Positions 60,990-64,000 of a stretch of 64,000 nucleotides of DNA are shown piece by piece. Below the pieces are notes generated by a model that had not been told where the DNA came from, did not search any database, and saw only the letters and a program-made list of their open reading frames with translations. The position numbers and the translations under genes are program-made. Location: NCBI RefSeq assembly GCF_042652345.1, contig NZ_JBHSJJ010000017.1, positions 1 to 64,000 on the forward strand. Reading direction: 5' to 3'. The stretch's first letter is position 1. The number at the start of each line of letters is the position of its first letter. The DNA is from Negadavirga shengliensis. Its GTDB lineage: Bacteria; Bacteroidota; Bacteroidia; Cytophagales; Cyclobacteriaceae.

Positions 60990-61961
60990 ATGAATGTACT
61001 TATTCTAGGTGGCGGGGGATTTTTAGGCAGACGGCTGGCCAAAGAATTGATAGAAAAAGGAGGGCTTGCCCTAGGTGATATTACCCATCTCAAAGCAGTG
61101 GACATCGCTTTTCCTACGGACATGTTTCAGCATGTAAAACTAGAGTGTATAGAAGCGGATTTCAGTGATGAGACAACCATTCGCAGCATCCTGCAGGACC
61201 GGCCGGACGTGATCTTTCACCTTGCGGCCGTTGTGAGCGGCGAGGCGGAAAAGAATTTTGACCTGGGCATGAGGGTGAACTTCCACGCATCCCTGCAATT
61301 GTTGGAACTATGCCGTAAACTGGACTACTCACCCAGAATCGTATTTTCCAGTTCCTGCGGTGTTTTTGGGGGAGATGTTGACAAAGTGATAACGGACGAA
61401 ACAGGACCCAAGCCGCGGAGCTCTTATGGCACGCAAAAAGCCATGGTGGAGCTATTGATGAATGACTATAGCCGGCGGGGATTTGTGGATGCCCGCAGCG
61501 TAAGGCTTCCTACGATTTCTGTAAGACCCGGAAAGCCCAATGCGGCCACTTCTTCTTTTTTGAGCGGCATTATCCGGGAACCCCTAAACGGTCAAAAAGC
61601 TACCTATCCAGTACCTCCACAATCGGAATTTTGGCTCCTGTCGCCAAAAAGAGTGGTGCAGAATTTCATCCATGCGGCCAATATAGATGCGGATTCACTG
61701 GGTGATGACAGGGTAATCAATCTTCCGGGGTTGACCGCTTCGGTGCAGGAAATGATAGAAAGCCTTGAACGTGTCACCGGTCCCGGGATCACCAAACTGA
61801 TATCCCATGAACCGGATGCGTTTTTGCAGAGCATCGTACTTACCTGGCCCCCTCATTTTGATACCACACGGGCCGAACAACTGGGCTTTGTCGGAGATGC
61901 ATCGGTGGAAGAGATCATACGGTCGTATATGGAGGAGGAAGATATACAAATCTTTAAATGA
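60990..61961 (+). CDS. denD: D-erythronate dehydrogenase-like protein
   Basis: 323 residues. 'NVLILGGGGFLGRRLAKELI' binds NAD, with the SDR catalytic motif YGTQK. 'SVRLPTISVRPGKPNAATSS' with 'FLSGIIREPLNG' is the pattern I know from DenD. DenD oxidises D-erythronate at C2. Partner genes of the published pathway (OtnK kinase, OtnC/OtnI) are not here. It follows the permease by 38 bases, so the two probably form one operon. Confidence 0.85.
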   Translation: MNVLILGGGGFLGRRLAKELIEKGGLALGDITHLKAVDIAFPTDMFQHVKLECIEADFSDETTIRSILQDRPDVIFHLAAVVSGEAEKNFDLGMRVNFHASLQLLELCRKLDYSPRIVFSSSCGVFGGDVDKVITDETGPKPRSSYGTQKAMVELLMNDYSRRGFVDARSVRLPTISVRPGKPNAATSSFLSGIIREPLNGQKATYPVPPQSEFWLLSPKRVVQNFIHAANIDADSLGDDRVINLPGLTASVQEMIESLERVTGPGITKLISHEPDAFLQSIVLTWPPHFDTTRAEQLGFVGDASVEEIIRSYMEEEDIQIFK

Positions 61962-61970
61962 CAACAGCGA

Positions 61971-62723
61971 ATGAGTCAACATCATAAAGTGGCCATCATC
62001 ACCGGTGCCGGATCCGGTATAGGCAGGGCAGTGGCGGTAGCATTGTATCAGGATGGATGGACAGTGGTTTTGGCGGGAAGACGGGAACAGCCGTTAAAAG
62101 AAACAGCAAAGCTATGCGGAGGGGGAGAGACCCTGGTCATGCCAACCGATATCAGCCATGCGGACAGTGTCAAAAACCTTTTCCGGCAAACTATGGCAGC
62201 TTTTGGCCGTCTGGATTTGCTTTTTAACAATGCGGGGACAAATGTGCCCCCCAAACCGTTGGAAGAGCTGAGTATGGAGGAATGGCACCAAGTCATGAAC
62301 ATCAATGTTACCGGGGCTTTTTTATGCACCCAGGAGGCCTTCAGGATCATGAAGGGCCAAACGCCGCGCGGTGGCCGCATCATCAACAATGGCTCCATTT
62401 CTGCTCATGTGCCGCGTCCGCATGCCGCTCCTTACACGGCCAGCAAACACGCCATCACGGGTCTGACCAAAGCCAGCGCGCTGGAGGGTAGGGATTTTGA
62501 TATCTCCTGTGGTCAAATAGACATTGGTAATGCCAGCAGTGCGATGACCCAAAAAATTGAAGAAGGGACGTTACAGGCAGATGGATCGCTGAAGGTCGAA
62601 GCCACCATGGATGTGCAGAATGTGGGCCGGGCAGTGGCCTATATGGCCAGTTTACCACCCGGTACCAATATTCCCTTTATGACCATCATGGCGGATAAAA
62701 TGCCTTATATGGGCAGAGGTTGA
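61971..62723 (+). CDS. Short-chain dehydrogenase/reductase
   Basis: 250 residues. 'AIITGAGSGIGRAVAVALYQ' (TGxxxGIG), 'LDLLFNNAGTN' (NNAG) and the active site 'APYTASKHAITGLTKASALE' (YxxxK) define a classical SDR. It starts nine bases after denD and likely works on the same or a derived substrate. Confidence 0.9.
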   Translation: MSQHHKVAIITGAGSGIGRAVAVALYQDGWTVVLAGRREQPLKETAKLCGGGETLVMPTDISHADSVKNLFRQTMAAFGRLDLLFNNAGTNVPPKPLEELSMEEWHQVMNINVTGAFLCTQEAFRIMKGQTPRGGRIINNGSISAHVPRPHAAPYTASKHAITGLTKASALEGRDFDISCGQIDIGNASSAMTQKIEEGTLQADGSLKVEATMDVQNVGRAVAYMASLPPGTNIPFMTIMADKMPYMGRG

Positions 62724-62767
62724 TACATGCGACGGGCTACACCTATATTGCCTAGCATTCTGAAGGC

Positions 62768-63466
62768 TTAACGCATTGTCTGTACAGAACTGGAAAAGGA
62801 CTGCTTAAAGTTTATTGTTAGCAACACCACGCTATCCCTGGCTTGGCCGTCGATGTGGAGAGGTATCCATTCATCGGGAAGCAGGCTGATCACACGTAAG
62901 GCCTCCTCGTCCAGGGCTTTGTCCACAGGATCTGTAATCAGCGGTCTGGTCATCCTGCCATCCCGGGTAACGGTCACCCACACCCCCACAGTTCCCTGGG
63001 CTTTTCTTACCTTCGCGCCATAAGGATATTCCAGGTTGTGAACCAAATTGTAAAGTACCTTGGCATCCCCTCCCAACAGCACAGGCTTTTCTCCAGATGT
63101 TACCTCCACCAAATCCTCTCCCTCCAGTATAAACACCGCCTTTACGGCCCTAAAATCCTCCATCATCTCAAATTCATAAGTCGAAAAATTAAATTTTTGG
63201 ATCAGCTTACCCTGGGCATTAAAGTACTCCCAAACACCAGCAGGTTGGTCGTGGTCATATTGCCCCATTTCTTTAAAAGACATGGTGCCCTTGAAAACCC
63301 TTTCATAAGGACCATGCTTGATGCCGGTACCTTTGATGATGTGGTAGACAGCTTTTGTTTTCGGGTCTTTGGTTTTGTGCGTGACTTTTTCCGTCTCCTG
63401 AGCCGGTAAGGAAAAAGGAAGGAACAAACAAAACAGCAACATGCCGGAGTAAAAAAGATTTTTCAT
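62768..63466 (-). CDS. TonB C-terminal domain protein with signal peptide
   Basis: 232 residues. 'FYSGMLLFCLFLPFSLPAQE' is a cleavable signal, not a retained anchor. Residues 45-90 contain MORN-like blades ('GTMSFKEMGQYDHDQPAGVW', 'EYFNAQGKLIQKFNF'). Residues about 135-220 are a TonB C-terminal domain ('NLEYPYGAKVRKAQGTVGVW', 'VDKALDEEALRVI'). Without an inner-membrane helix it cannot couple to ExbBD in the classical way; such periplasmic TonB_C proteins are frequent in Bacteroidota. Confidence 0.85.
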   Translation of the reverse strand: MKNLFYSGMLLFCLFLPFSLPAQETEKVTHKTKDPKTKAVYHIIKGTGIKHGPYERVFKGTMSFKEMGQYDHDQPAGVWEYFNAQGKLIQKFNFSTYEFEMMEDFRAVKAVFILEGEDLVEVTSGEKPVLLGGDAKVLYNLVHNLEYPYGAKVRKAQGTVGVWVTVTRDGRMTRPLITDPVDKALDEEALRVISLLPDEWIPLHIDGQARDSVVLLTINFKQSFSSSVQTMR

Positions 63467-63918
63467 GGGATATACCAGGGTAAATGTTCATCAACTAAAA
63501 CTAATGCTTTCAAAAAACATATCCAATTTTAGTAGAGAAAAAATCTGTTATGGAAATGTATTCATCCCAAGCCGTAGTGTGAAATCAAGCATGAAATGTC
63601 GGATTTCAGTAACTCCCATTGGTTCTGGAGATGTCCACGCCTGACGGCAGTCAGGGATTGCACAGCCTGCCCCGGACCCGGTGAACGGGATTCGGGGAAT
63701 CAGCACGAAGGAGGTTTTTGATTTAAAAGCCGTTCAATTAGATGGTTATTTCCATAACATTGGTGTCAAGCGTAGACCTGCCCCACTCTGCCCCGCATTG
63801 GTTTCAGGGAACTTGCTTAGGGATTAGTGGATAAAAAAACGTTTGGGATTTCCGTCAATTTACACTTGACACGACATTAGGATATGGTTTTTTATCCGGT
63901 AATGCTTACCTTCATGAT
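63467..63918. other. Intergenic region with decayed repeat sequence
   Basis: About 450 bases. GTGAAATCAAGCATGAAATG at 63580 resembles the head of the start-codon-abutting repeats (ATGAAATCAAGCATGACGG), but the rest does not align. No gene or RNA is seen. Confidence 0.4.
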
Positions 63919-64000
63919 ATGTATTTTATCCTTACCTATGTCACCGTTGAAGATTATGTGACCAAAAGGGCGCCGTTTAGGTCAGCGCACTTGGCCCTGG
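63919..64000 (+). CDS. YciI family protein (5' part, cut by window end)
   Basis: 27 codons from ATG 63919: 'MYFILTYVTVEDYVTKRAPF' then RSAHLAL. The pattern 'Y---RAPFR--HLAL' is the start of YCII-related proteins, small ferredoxin-like enzymes of mostly unknown substrate. The rest lies beyond the window. Confidence 0.75.
   Translation, partial: MYFILTYVTVEDYVTKRAPFRSAHLAL

Overview
The window is 64 kb of one chromosome of a Bacteroidota bacterium. The order Cytophagales is likely, and a Cyclobacteriaceae-like member is my best guess. Supporting points are the many Bacteroidota-typical families (DUF4221 lipoproteins, DUF4199, DUF7935-like, a DAHP synthase fused to chorismate mutase, a 573-residue LysS with a C-terminal extension), A-rich leaders instead of Shine-Dalgarno sites, and several exact Bacteroidota -7 promoter boxes (TAnnTTTG). 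No rRNA, tRNA, CRISPR array, phage or complete transposon was seen.

Layout. 1-5510 is an accessory, scarred region: a cut-off gene, a frameshifted DUF4304 gene, an orphan UPF0175 antitoxin-like gene, small enzymes, a HepT/MntA toxin-antitoxin pair, start-codon-abutting repeats, and an outer-membrane-protein gene interrupted by a Crp-type fragment. 5558-12650 carries a DUF4221 lipoprotein, a membrane-anchored LuxR-type regulator, DUF4199 and AlkD-like genes, a GH16 glucanase, truA and a SIMPL-domain protein. 12754-18269 is a TPP-riboswitch-controlled thiamin operon (thiS-thiC-thiE-like-thiE-thiG-thiH). 18513-28192 has envelope proteins, a formaldehyde dehydrogenase, a seven-helix/esterase fusion, an M13 peptidase, lysS and proline dehydrogenase. 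28342-28910 is a scar with two broken genes and GC-rich palindromes.

29094-36098 is an aromatic amino acid operon: DAHP synthase/chorismate mutase, aroB, aroA, a DUF486 membrane protein, prephenate dehydratase, an aminotransferase and prephenate dehydrogenase. Together these run from DAHP towards Phe and Tyr. It is preceded by a complete attenuator: an exact TTTG-N19-TAAATTTG promoter, a 31-codon leader peptide with eight aromatic residues in nine codons, mutually exclusive helices, and an intrinsic terminator 20 bp before the first gene.

36348-48698 is mainly housekeeping: arginine deiminase, LptD, a murein amidase, an acyl-CoA carboxylase beta subunit, a phosphopantetheinyl transferase, WD40, DivIVA, FolB and an A-type Fe-S protein. 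49156-50893 is a second accessory patch (AlbA_2 regulator plus repeats). 50894-58758 has a YkvA-like protein, an oxidoreductase, Dtd, an asymmetric tandem ABC ATPase, a MazG-like protein and an RND efflux pair. 59581-62723 is a sugar-acid catabolic set (GntP permease, DenD-like dehydrogenase, SDR). A TonB-domain protein and the start of a YciI gene close the window.

The two most interesting signals are the Phe/Tyr attenuator and a family of 72-154 bp repeats whose units begin with an ATG (ATGAAA in all six) and end exactly before the next start codon.
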